A stretch of DNA of 64,000 nucleotides from Eunapius fragilis (taxonomy: Eukaryota; Porifera; Demospongiae; Spongillida; Spongillidae). The stretch lies in assembly GCA_963681505.1 (NCBI GenBank), contig OY811981.1:7792916-7856915 (forward strand), given 5' to 3'. The position numbers and the translations under genes are program-made. Of this stretch, positions 1 to 9,089 are shown piece by piece. The notes beneath the pieces are model-generated. The model was given only the letters and a program-made list of their open reading frames with translations. It was not told the DNA's origin and ran no database searches. How positions within the stretch are numbered: the first letter of the stretch is position 1; every line of letters begins with the position of its first letter.

Positions 1-650
1 ACGGCCATATCCTACGTGGTTAGGCTATTTACACTAGGTTTTTAACACTACTAGAAGATGTAGTGTTTAAGAGAACGGTCTGGCAGCAAAGAGGGTGAGG
101 GGGTGGGGCATACACTTTACACTATGCTAATGTGGGATTACCTGGTACATTACAGTGGTTTTGATTTCAGTTTCTTAAATGAATTGCTGGTATATTAAAT
201 GTATGCTTCCACATGCCAACTATCCCATCTTGACCAAACCCATAAGTTGCCCTAGAGACCAAGTTGTGATACTATAGCAATATACGTAAGCAACCAGCTA
301 GCGAGAGAGATTGGATGTTTCAGTCACCTGGTGTTGGTTGCTTAGCAAACATTTTCAATTATTTTCAGTTTTTCAGCTGGTTTACAGGAGTCCACCAAGA
401 TGTACTTTACGTGAAGTGTGTGTGTATTATTATAATCGTTGTGGTATAACATTATTAAGAGAGGCACTGTTGCTATTGGTAATCCATGAGCCAACAGCAC
501 ACATATAAGTACCACATTGCTTGGGAGGAAGGGTCTAACCCCTCCCCTTAGGGTGGGGTTAGACTGGTTCTCATTGGAAATAGATATCATTGGTTCTCAT
601 TGGAAATAGATACCAGCTCCATGACGACCTCTTCCTGAGGTGTATACTGT
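1..650. repeat. Dispersed repeat, copy A (~650 bp)
   Basis: This stretch is repeated with high similarity and in the same orientation at 7981-8650. Both copies share the start ccatatcctacgtggttagg, the middle segment around caaccagctag and the segment around ggaaatagataccagctcc. Short ORFs in it differ between the copies and look non-coding. A shorter diverged relative of the middle part lies near 6255-6315. It is most likely a non-autonomous transposon or an old segmental duplicate. No terminal repeats or target-site duplication could be fixed because this copy runs into the window edge. Confidence 0.75.
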
Positions 651-942
651 CAGCATGTGATGTCCTTCATTTCCCTATTAATGTTTTAATTATATCATAC
701 GTAACATACATCAGCAAAAGACTCACACATTGTAGCAATCATACGTGCATGTCATATAATGTTATCAGAATCGGTAAATTTATTACTAAATCCCAATATA
801 AGCGCGCAGCGTCCTTCCTGCATGGGTACATGCGTTTGAGACCATGCATATTAGTTCACCGAACCTTAAAACCGTAACTATATATTGTCATTACAACTAC
901 AACATACTACATAATTACATTATATGCCCGATACATGCATAA
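651..942. other. AT-rich spacer downstream of the first sulfotransferase
   Basis: The stretch between the dispersed repeat and the stop codon of the minus-strand sulfotransferase is AT-rich and has only short overlapping ORFs. It would hold the 3' UTR of that gene. No poly(A) signal was assigned. Confidence 0.4.
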
Positions 943-1911
943 TTATGCAGCTATTTCTGCATTCCACGCTTCCCGCATCTCTTTCAGGTTACGATACCCA
1001 GTCTTGGAAGCCACAATGGTGCGCCACTCCTCGTCGATTTGCTGTTGCACTTCAAGAGGGAGATTCTTACCGTCCCCCGACTTCCCGCCATCCTTACGAA
1101 CCCGACCAATGAATGTTCTCGGAGGTTCATCTCCCATTCCCTTAGCTAGTTCGAACACCATAGAATGGGTATCAAACTTAGAATGGTGTTTGGACATTTC
1201 GGCGTGTGTTGTTGTGTGTACAACTCGAGCGATTGTTTCTTCGTCGCAGTCAAAACCCAAGAACTTGGCGATCCGTCGCACACACCCCGCGTGGTCTTCT
1301 TTGAGGTCGTCATAGAACATCAAGAGAATGTTGTCATCGTGACGATGTTCCCACCAGGCAAGCAACGTGCGTAGGTTGTTAGCCGTCCATTGCGCTGCGC
1401 TGAAAAAGTTCACAAATATTGGCAGAGAAACCCTTCCCTTGAGGCTGAACATCGTATCAAGGAACAAATACCATGAATAAAGCGAGTCTTTCTGGTCTCT
1501 GAAGCAATAAATGTACCTACCTCCCTTCGGTGTCAAGTCATATGGCAAATGAGTGTAGAAAAGTCTTGGTTCCGCTCGTTGTGTCACACAATTAGGATCG
1601 GTGTGAAAGAAAGGGATGCTGAATTCTAGAATAGCAACGACCTGAGGCACTTGTTCTTCGAAGTCTGGCTCCTTACCCTTGGTGCGAAGTTGATGGCAGA
1701 TGTGTGTCACCCACGCAGTTCCTGATTTCGGCGTCGTAACAACGATAATGTCGGTAGGGAGTGCTGCAAACGAGACTGGCGTGTTCATACATTTTGCTAC
1801 CGGCTTCGCACGTCTCTGCAGCTCCGCTAGTTGCTGTTCAGGCGTCCATACCCCAGCTCTTGTGACTTCGGGATCGGCCGCTTCAAAGATTGTGTCCTCT
1901 TTAGTTTCCAT
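943..1911 (-). CDS. Cytosolic-type sulfotransferase (Sulfotransfer_1), copy 1
   Basis: A single-exon ORF of 322 aa from the ATG at 1911 (the frame extends six codons further to a TTG, which is unlikely to be used). Sulfotransferases move a sulfonate group from PAPS to hydroxyl or amine groups of small molecules. The 5'-phosphosulfate loop PKSGTAW is at residues 61-67. The 3'-phosphate-binding segment CFRDQKDSLYS follows, then the FYDDLKED helix, and near the C-terminus GRVRKDGGKSGDGK, the counterpart of the family's RKGxxGxxK motif. There is no signal peptide or membrane segment, so a soluble cytosolic enzyme is expected. Length fits the SULT family (about 290-330 aa). The substrate cannot be told from the sequence. 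A second copy about 90% identical in protein lies at 2847-3665 on the opposite strand, so the pair is divergent. Confidence 0.88.
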   Translation of the reverse strand: METKEDTIFEAADPEVTRAGVWTPEQQLAELQRRAKPVAKCMNTPVSFAALPTDIIVVTTPKSGTAWVTHICHQLRTKGKEPDFEEQVPQVVAILEFSIPFFHTDPNCVTQRAEPRLFYTHLPYDLTPKGGRYIYCFRDQKDSLYSWYLFLDTMFSLKGRVSLPIFVNFFSAAQWTANNLRTLLAWWEHRHDDNILLMFYDDLKEDHAGCVRRIAKFLGFDCDEETIARVVHTTTHAEMSKHHSKFDTHSMVFELAKGMGDEPPRTFIGRVRKDGGKSGDGKNLPLEVQQQIDEEWRTIVASKTGYRNLKEMREAWNAEIAA

Positions 1912-2846
1912 ATCGTTATTGGTCCTCAATGGTACAACCAGTAGTATAGCTGGATTTGAAGCGGAGTATAATTATATAATTATAATTGTATTATATAAAT
2001 ACCCATTTATGACATCATTTATAATGATTTGGAGCCTAGTGCATAATGGGCCACACAAATTAATCTTTAGTTTCTGGCATCCTTTTATTTTATCGTTTAT
2101 TGTGACTATAATCATATTCACATACATAATCATATTCAATAGCTTCTCACATGACCCGAGTTAACTGTAGTCTTATTTTTTTGAACAAGCCTGAAGGTGA
2201 TCTTTTCATACTAAACATCAGCCAGGCCACGAATGGTAACCAGTACAAGGATCGGAGCATTCTACGTCAATCACAGGCATCGAACCCTGTTTGAACAGAA
2301 ATTAGAACTGCATGAAAGGCGCTCTAATGATAGCGTACTATGACAAGTAGTAGTATGAAGACAGCTGGACTTATAGATCATTCATGCTGCATGTCAAGTT
2401 TATAACAAGTATAGCTATGCACTGCTGTCCCATCAAATTGATGTTTGGAACCCTGCAGCGCCCAACGCCATAGTAACAGTTTCAAGAATTTACAAATGCT
2501 AAAGCTGCAAAGTTTGTAGACTTACAGCCCTCCCTCATACCCTCATAATCGAAGCATTATTACATCAATCTGGTTCAATTGAATGATGTCATAAATAGGT
2601 ATTCGGCTTCAAATCTGATCAATTCCTATCCGCAATCGAGCGAAAAGCGACTAAAGCATAGTTTTCAACTTTTGATCATACATAGGTTCCATACTTCGCA
2701 TCGCCACTTGGTAAGTGGTCTATCAGAAATTATGCGATGAATGGATTAACCAGCCCTCGATCCGTAATAATTTTTCAAGCGTATAAGCATATTAGAATTG
2801 TGTGCAAGAGGCTGGTACATAACATAACTGAAAAAGGTTTGGTCAG
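1912..2846. other. Spacer between divergent sulfotransferases
   Basis: This 935 bp stretch separates the two head-to-head sulfotransferase copies. It begins with a very AT-rich block around 1960-2000 (tataattatataattata) that could act as a core promoter for the minus-strand gene. No sequence matching the missing first ~50 codons of copy 2 was seen here. A GTAAGT at 2711-2716 could be the donor of a 5' exon, but no coding sequence before it resembles the family. Confidence 0.4.
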
Positions 2847-3665
2847 TATACCGACATTATTGTTGTTACGACGCCGAAATCAGGAACTGCGTGGGTGACA
2901 CACATCTGCCATCAACTTCGCACCAAGGGTAAGGAACCAGACTTCGAAGAACAAGTGCCTCAGGTCGTTACCATTCTAGAATTCAGCATCCCTTTCTATC
3001 ACACCGATCCTAATTCAGTGACACAGCGAGCGGAACCAAGACTTTTCTACACCCATTTGCCATATGACTTGACACCGAAAGGGGGTAGGTACATATACTG
3101 TTTCCGAGACCAGAAAGACGCGCTTTATTCATGGTACTTGTACCTCGATACGATGTTCATCCTCAAGGGAAGGGTTTCTCTGCCAATTTTCTTAAACTTT
3201 TTCAGCGCAGCGCAATGGACAGCAAACAACCTACGCACTTTGCTTACCTGGTGGGAACATCGTCACGATGACAACATTCTCTTGATGTTCTATGACGATC
3301 TCAAAGAAGACCACGCGGGGTGTGTGCGACGGATCGCCAAGTTCTTGGGTTTAGACTGTGACGAAGAAACAATCGCTCGAGTTGTACACACGACAACACA
3401 CGCCGAAATGTCCAAACACCATTCTAAGTTTGATGCTCATTCTTTTGTGCTCGAATTTGGTAAGGGAGTTGGAGACGAACCCCCAAGAACATTTATTGGT
3501 CGGGTTCGTAAGGATGGCGGGAAGTCGGGGGACGGTAAGAATCTCCCTCTTGATGTGCAACAGCAAATCGACGAGGAGTGGCGCACCATTGTGGCTTCCA
3601 AGACTGGGTATCGTAACTTGAAAGAGATGCAGGATGCCTGGAAGGAAGAAAGGGGTGCCGCATAG
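2847..3665 (+). pseudogene. Sulfotransferase copy 2, 5'-incomplete (truncated duplicate or 3' exon)
   Basis: The reading frame is open from 2847 to the stop at 3663-3665 and encodes the phosphosulfate loop TTPKSGTAW and everything C-terminal of it, about 90% identical to copy 1. The similarity starts abruptly at the codons for TDII near 2850. The frame upstream meets TGA at 2829-2831 with no ATG in between. Either the ag at 2845-2846 is a 3' splice site and a short 5' exon exists upstream, or the duplication lost the N-terminal ~50 residues and this is a pseudogene. The remaining frame has no stop or frameshift and its changes are mostly conservative, which favours recent function. In copy 1 the same junction is not interrupted by an intron. 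A GTG at 2895 could start a short protein but would miss the PAPS loop. Confidence 0.7.
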
Positions 3666-3914
3666 CCACATTATTGATACTTAGATGACGCATATGTCAG
3701 TGCGACGTATTAACTCGATAGCATAAAAAACTGGATGTGTACATGCAGCTCTGTTAGAATGTGCCTCCGGTGCCGCGTGCGCTACTACTACAATAACTAT
3801 ATCTGTACATACGTCCTACTCGCTGAAAATGAAATTAATTATGTTAGGCATAAATTGTTAATTTGAGCAATTTTTTATTAATTGTATCATGATCAGTGAG
3901 GTCAATCTAAAGTA

Positions 3915-4155
3915 TTGAGGTCATTCACAGGGACCCAGCAGTGGGATGTATGGATGGTCCCAGCAATGGGATGTATAGGGACCAAGCAGTGGGATGTATG
4001 CAACTGGATGTATGGCAGGGACCCAGCAGTGGGATGTATGGCAGGGACCAAGCAGTGGGATGTATTGCAGAGACAGTGGAATGTATGGCAGGGACCCAGC
4101 AGTGGGATGTAGGGTAGGGACCCAGCAGTGGGATGTATGGCAGGGACCCATCAGT
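3915..4155. repeat. Minisatellite, ~26 bp unit (cagtgggatgtatggcaggg)
   Basis: About nine degenerate tandem copies of a unit containing cagcagtgggatgtatgg and cagggaccca. Short ORFs on both strands come from the repeat and are not genes. Confidence 0.85.
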
Positions 4156-4434
4156 TAATTTGTTCTTGTATATACATCCTAACGAATTTATGTAATTTGT
4201 TTTAGATAATAGCGTGGAGTTGCTAAAAAAATAGAATAAAGAAAGAAGTTGTATAACAAAATAACTTGAAACATGCTTTAGGGCCCTTTTCGCTGCAGCG
4301 ATCCTATATATAATAGCAAATATGATAGATAGCGTTGCTATAATTATGTACCACGTGAGATGGATGCCTCCTATCCGTCGTTCCCTCTTATTGCTTTCTC
4401 GTGCCTTTATATTATGACAACAATGTCATCATGT

Positions 4435-4940
4435 GAGACGCGCGTGACGTCACATGCTACTCCATCGATCCTCCAACGTGGATGCACAGTATAGTATTCC
4501 AGGAAAAGCGATAATCCAAGGCCAATATAACAAATTTCAAATTCATCGTTTAAGGACGAACTTATAAAAATATATTATAATTATATACATGCATACGCTT
4601 TCCGAGTACTGCATGCGGGGGCATAAATGCGTACTACATTGAGGTCGTACAAGCAAGGCCTAATAATAATTTTGGAGGGACGCACCGGACATCACATGTA
4701 ACTCCTCCTGGAAACGTGTACATGTATGCGTAGTAGTATTCCAGGAATAGCGATAATCCAATTCAATGCCAATATAACAAATTTCAACTCATCGTTTAGT
4801 CCCATACAAGGACAATAAGTCGAACGTATATATATGCGGGCATGAGTTCGAGGAATGTGTACATGTGCTATGAATTTGATTGGGTTGATACTAAATTGAG
4901 ATCATACACGCAAGGCCTAATAAAAACTAATTTAAAAAAT
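4435..4940. repeat. Tandem direct duplication, two ~240 bp copies
   Basis: The segment 4440-4675 and the segment 4680-4935 share the blocks tagtattccagga, gcgataatccaa, gccaatataacaaatttcaa, tcatcgttta and caaggcctaataa in the same order and orientation, with diverged sequence between. The copies are non-coding. The rest of 4156-4435 is AT-rich with nothing recognisable. Confidence 0.7.
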
Positions 4941-5237
4941 AAAAATACTTTCTCCGTCAATAACACACCGAGTCATATATACTTTTCGCTGTGTATGTGT
5001 ATACACTGAAGTCACATGCAAATCGTCCTTATTTCAACCAATCAAATTTTTGCGTGCCTACAACACAGCAGTGTGGCACATCCCTTTCCCTGCCTCTCAT
5101 ACCATGCACCACAGTTTCACCATTTCATGTTGGCGTGCCTCAGGTGTGCACACTGGCCACACCCTACAATACACACAGACTACATAACACTCAAACATGA
5201 TGACGCACTAAATACAACAGTGTCACTCCAGTGTCAG

Positions 5238-6060
5238 ATATCTTTATTTCCTTTTAATCACTCTGGGCCAGCAGCTTCTGTGTTTGGCACTCAGATTTAA
5301 GGTCAACCAAAATGTGTGTGGGTGTGGGTGTGGGTGTGGGGATCAGGGGGTGCAGAGTGACTGTACATGGAAGCTTTAGACTGCCTTCCATTGGTCATTC
5401 CAGAACAGCTGTATACACCCCCTTTATGCACACCCACATGTTATCAGATCTACAATACAATATGTACACAACACATGACTGACGCTGTTTACCCCTTTAT
5501 CAACCCACCCTCATATCACCCTCGGGAAAATATGTCCTATTCATAGTGATGTTAGGAGATCCTAGCTATTAACTCAACTCACCGCTAATGAGATTCACTT
5601 TGTGACGGAATCTCATTAGAAGGTGGTTGATTCTCCCAGCAGTTATTGTAGGAATACTACTGCATGCAAACCTTTACACTTCGGCTCCAAAGAAAACAAA
5701 ATTACCTCTACAGTACCTGTACAAGTGGCGAGCAAAGATTGTGTAGTGCTGCATGAAGAAGGCGGGGCAGGGGCGGGACAAGCTGGGCAGCTGGCTTCTC
5801 CAGATGTGAAGCTGGCTATTTTTTTTAAATTCCTTTTAATCACTCTGGGCCAGCAGCTTCTGTGCTTGGCAATCAGATTTAAGGTCAACCAAATGTGTGT
5901 GGGTGTGGGTGTGGGTGTGGGGGTGTGGGTGTGCAGAGTGACTGTGCATGGAAGCTTTAGACTGCCTTCCATTGGTCATTCCAGAAACACACCCCTTTAT
6001 GCACACCCACATATTATCAGATCTACAATACAACATGTACACAACACATGACTGACCCTG
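5238..6060. repeat. Two direct copies of a ~230 bp repeat (5238-5470 and 5830-6060)
   Basis: Both copies contain cttttaatcactctgggcc, cagatttaaggtcaacc, a short GTGTGGGTGTGGG tract, gactgccttccattggtcat and acatgactgac in the same order. They flank about 360 bp of unrelated sequence. The ORFs across them (e.g. around 5623-6051) are unlikely to be real: they are unlike any family I know and run through the simple repeat. Confidence 0.75.
5585..5619. other. Perfect 12 bp stem-loop
   Basis: ctaatgagattc (5585-5596) and its exact reverse complement gaatctcattag (5608-5619) flank an 11 bp loop. There is no T-run after it and no gene beside it, so it is more likely a transposon remnant than an RNA signal. 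Confidence 0.6.
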
Positions 6061-6526
6061 TTGTGACATGTATGCATGTATTCCACTCATCACATGTACA
6101 TGTATTCCACCAATCCCTACACATCACCTGACTCATGCATCTACCCAATTCTATGCACATTACTTCCCTGCATGCATCATATATATCAGCATTCTCCCAA
6201 GAGCATAATGTCTTGTTTAATTCACTATCGTTCAAACGACAAAAAATGATATCAACCAGCTACAGAAGATAGGATGTTGTAAGTCACCTGGACGTGGTTG
6301 CTAGGCCATACATGTTGTAATGACATAATGGGGAGTTCCCCTGGTCATTAGAGTGATATTCAGATATTTAGTACTGTAGTTTATAAATTTATTACTGACA
6401 GGCCCATACTGTAAAACCACCCCTCTCTATGGTACTGTGCCATGTTGAAATATGTATATCATCTCACATGCCAACAAAAACCATGCAGTAAAGAGCAAAA
6501 ATGGATTACATATTCACAATATCCGG

Positions 6527-6760
6527 GGGCGTTGGTTAGTTTGTTAAGCTACCTGTGTTGAGACCACCAGATGGCTTTATTTGGAGGCACTGTTCTTAGG
6601 CTCTGATATTGCCACCGGGTATTCGAAGCCAACAAAATGAAGCACCTCTTGCATGCTCGGGGTGGGAGGGGTACCCACCGTGCCCCCGATATTGATCTGC
6701 CCATGCTCGTCCCGCCTCCCAGCGCATGCCATTAATTATGGCTTCAGCCTATTCACTTAT
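6527..6760 (+). repeat. Candidate tRNA-derived SINE-like element
   Basis: Near the start, TGGTTAGTTTGTTAAGC resembles a tRNA A box, and about 65 bp later ATTCGAAGCC matches the B-box consensus GTTCGANNCC with one change. The spacing suits a degenerate pol III promoter. A GC-rich body with internal short repeats follows. No poly(A) tail or target-site duplication was fixed, and only one copy is in the window, so the call is tentative. Confidence 0.3.
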
Positions 6761-6794
6761 ATGTCCTTCTCTGTCCTCAACTGTCAATAGTGAC

Positions 6795-7057
6795 GGTCAT
6801 GTTCCCAGGCTGGATAACTCTGAAAGGTCCTTTGTATATGGAAATTGGAGGGGTGTGTGGTGGACATCCAGGCGGGCAAACACAAACTGATGTTGCTACT
6901 TTTAGACACATTAGCAGGCAAACCCCAGACCCTGGCTTGGAGCACGAAGCCATCGAAAAGGTTTTCTTTGCAACAAGGAAAGCAATGGCTGAGGTGGAAC
7001 TCTAGCCATGGCGCACCATTCTCACTTACAACAGATGCCTCTGACCAGATGTGCAGC
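6795..7057 (+). mobile_element. Ty3/gypsy RT-RNase H connection and RNase H fragment, frameshifted
   Basis: On the plus strand, pieces typical of the end of a Ty3/gypsy reverse transcriptase and the start of its RNase H can be read in two frames: LAGKPQTLAW near 6910-6940, ATRKAMAEVEL near 6970-7000, and SLTTDASD near 7020-7045. At least one frameshift separates them. The fragment is in the opposite orientation to the reverse transcriptase part that directly follows at 7057, although in an intact element the two would be collinear. It is therefore dead and rearranged. Confidence 0.7.
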
Positions 7058-7670
7058 ACCTGGAGTAAACCTGTGGTAGATATTCACCATACCCACGAAC
7101 CTTTGCAAACCTTTGGCAGTTGTTGGTTAGGCATATTGTGTGACAGTATCCACCATGTCAGGTAATGATGGTGGCCCAGGAAATCAATTGTGTCATGTTT
7201 GAATAAACATTGATAACCAGACCGTACGTACTCTCGAAGTTGTTGGAATAGTAGGCGAAGGTGGGGCTTTGGGCATCTCCACATCTTCACTCACTACTGA
7301 GGTGTCACCAATATAGACTAATGCAAACTCTAACCCTTGACAAATGGTGGCCAGCAGATGCTGGAAAACTTGGGCAGCACTCTTCAGTCCAAACAAAACA
7401 TTAACTCATAAAGCCCAAAAGGAGTTATAATACCAGTTTTGGGAATGTCTTCAGCAGCGATGGTGGCCCAGCACAAGATCAATTTTGGAAAACATTATCA
7501 TTCTATCAAGATTTGCAGCAAAATTCAGCATGAGGAGTGGAGGGGTACCTGTCAGGCACTTCTTTGGCACCATATGTTGTGGCCGGGATGCCCAAGGGTT
7601 GGACTATAATCTCCTAAATGCTGTCAAATTCAGCGTTTGGTGCAGCTAGTTTGTCAGGTGGTAGGTGACG
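7057..7670 (-). mobile_element. Ty3/gypsy reverse transcriptase fragment, degraded
   Basis: Read on the minus strand from 7670 towards 7057, broken frames carry signatures of a Ty3/gypsy reverse transcriptase in order: PPDKLA (about 7655), IPKTGIITPFGLYE (about 7440), FGLKSAAQVFQ and FALVYIGDTS (7300-7396), TIDFLGHH (about 7180), and FVGMVNIYHRFTP (about 7070). The active-site YxDD equivalent reads YIGD, so a catalytic aspartate is lost. Several stops and frameshifts interrupt it. The adjoining RNase H part is inverted on the plus strand. Confidence 0.8.
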
Positions 7671-7980
7671 AGCTCAGGCATGGACAGGGGGGGGGATGGC
7701 ACTAGGCCGAGGCGTAGTAGTCCTAGCCATCCTAATTGGAACAAATGTATAAAATTTTCAATCCACCAGCCATTTACCTTTGAGACTGATCTACCAATAA
7801 GGAGTCTAAACACAGAAAATAAGCTCCTAACAAATGGTGGAATACCTAGGCTATGGTGAATTGTCCATCTAGTGGAGTCCACAAAGATCTCATGCATGCA
7901 GCAACCCATACGTTTTGCGGTGCAATAAGCAAAATGTATATATTTAGCGTATCTTTAAAAGAACAGCTAGTAGTCTAATT
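7671..7980. other. Unassigned sequence between gypsy fragment and repeat copy B
   Basis: There is a short G-run at 7686-7694 and no recognisable coding sequence. It may be the diverged flank of the gypsy insertion. Confidence 0.35.
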
Positions 7981-8650
7981 ATGACCATATCCTACGTGGT
8001 TAGGCTAGTCCTTTGTAGTTTTTTTATTAACACTACTAGAAGATGTAGTGTTTATAGGAATGGTCTGGCAGCAAAGAGGGTGAGGGGGTGGGGCATACAC
8101 ATTACACTATGCTAATGTGGGATTATCTGGTACATTACAATGGTTTTGATATCAGTTTTTTTACTGAAATGAATTGCTGGTATATTAAATGTATGCTTCC
8201 ACATGACAACCATCCCTTCATGACCAAACCCATTAGTTGCCATGGAGGCCCAGTTGTGATACTATATAGCAATATACATAAGCAACCAGCTAGTGAGAGA
8301 GATAGGATGTTTCAGTCACCTGGTGTTGGTTGCTTAGCAAACATTTCCAACTATTTTCAGTTTTTCAGCTGGTTTACTGGAGTCCACCAAGAACTCATAT
8401 GATGTACTTTACGTGAAGTGCGTGTATCATAATAATGTGGTATGACAATATTACTGTTGCTACTGGTAATCCATGACCCAACAGCACACATATAAGTACC
8501 ACACTGCTTGGGAGGAAGGTTCTAACCCCTCCCCTTAGGGAGGGGTTAGACTGGTTTTCATTGGAAATAGATACCAGCTCCATGACAACCTCTTCCTGAG
8601 GTGTACTGTCAGCATTGTAGATGTCCTCCATTTCCTTATGATGGGTGTGG
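7981..8650. repeat. Dispersed repeat, copy B (~670 bp)
   Basis: Same element as 1-650, same orientation. It differs by small indels such as the longer T-run near 8020 and the gaactcat insertion near 8391. The two copies bracket the sulfotransferase pair and the gypsy remains, so unequal exchange between them could delete or duplicate that 8 kb. Confidence 0.75.
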
Positions 8651-9089
8651 TTATGGGATTGGACGAATTAACTTTTCATATATTGATGATCGTGCATGTA
8701 TTCATGCTAGAGAGTAAGGGCTTAAAGGTGAGATTCATCCGATTGCAAGATTCTAGCAACATTACCCTTTCCATATACGAAGTGCAAGGTTGACTCGAAG
8801 TGCTAGTAGTTCGCGTCATGTGCACTGCATGCACTTCAATGAAACAATACAGATCCATGCGTGCTAATTGAGTATCAGTGAACTGATCATACATTGTTGC
8901 ATCTTCAATATACGTATGTAGTGCTAGCAAATTAACACCTAAGCAGGTACATGACATGCACGCACACCTGGAAGGATAGACTGACCTTTATTCTATATAT
9001 TGTGCGTGTTCTGTTGAAATATCATTCAGACTACTGTACTGAACTAAGTCCTGTACTGGGCGTACGCGTTTACATACGAGTTGAATATA
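8651..9089. other. Upstream region of the VWA5A-like gene
   Basis: No ORF of interest. It presumably holds the promoter and 5' UTR of the gene starting at 9090. A TATA-like ctatatattg lies near 8992-9001, about 90 bp before the start codon; its use as a TATA box is a guess. Confidence 0.35.
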
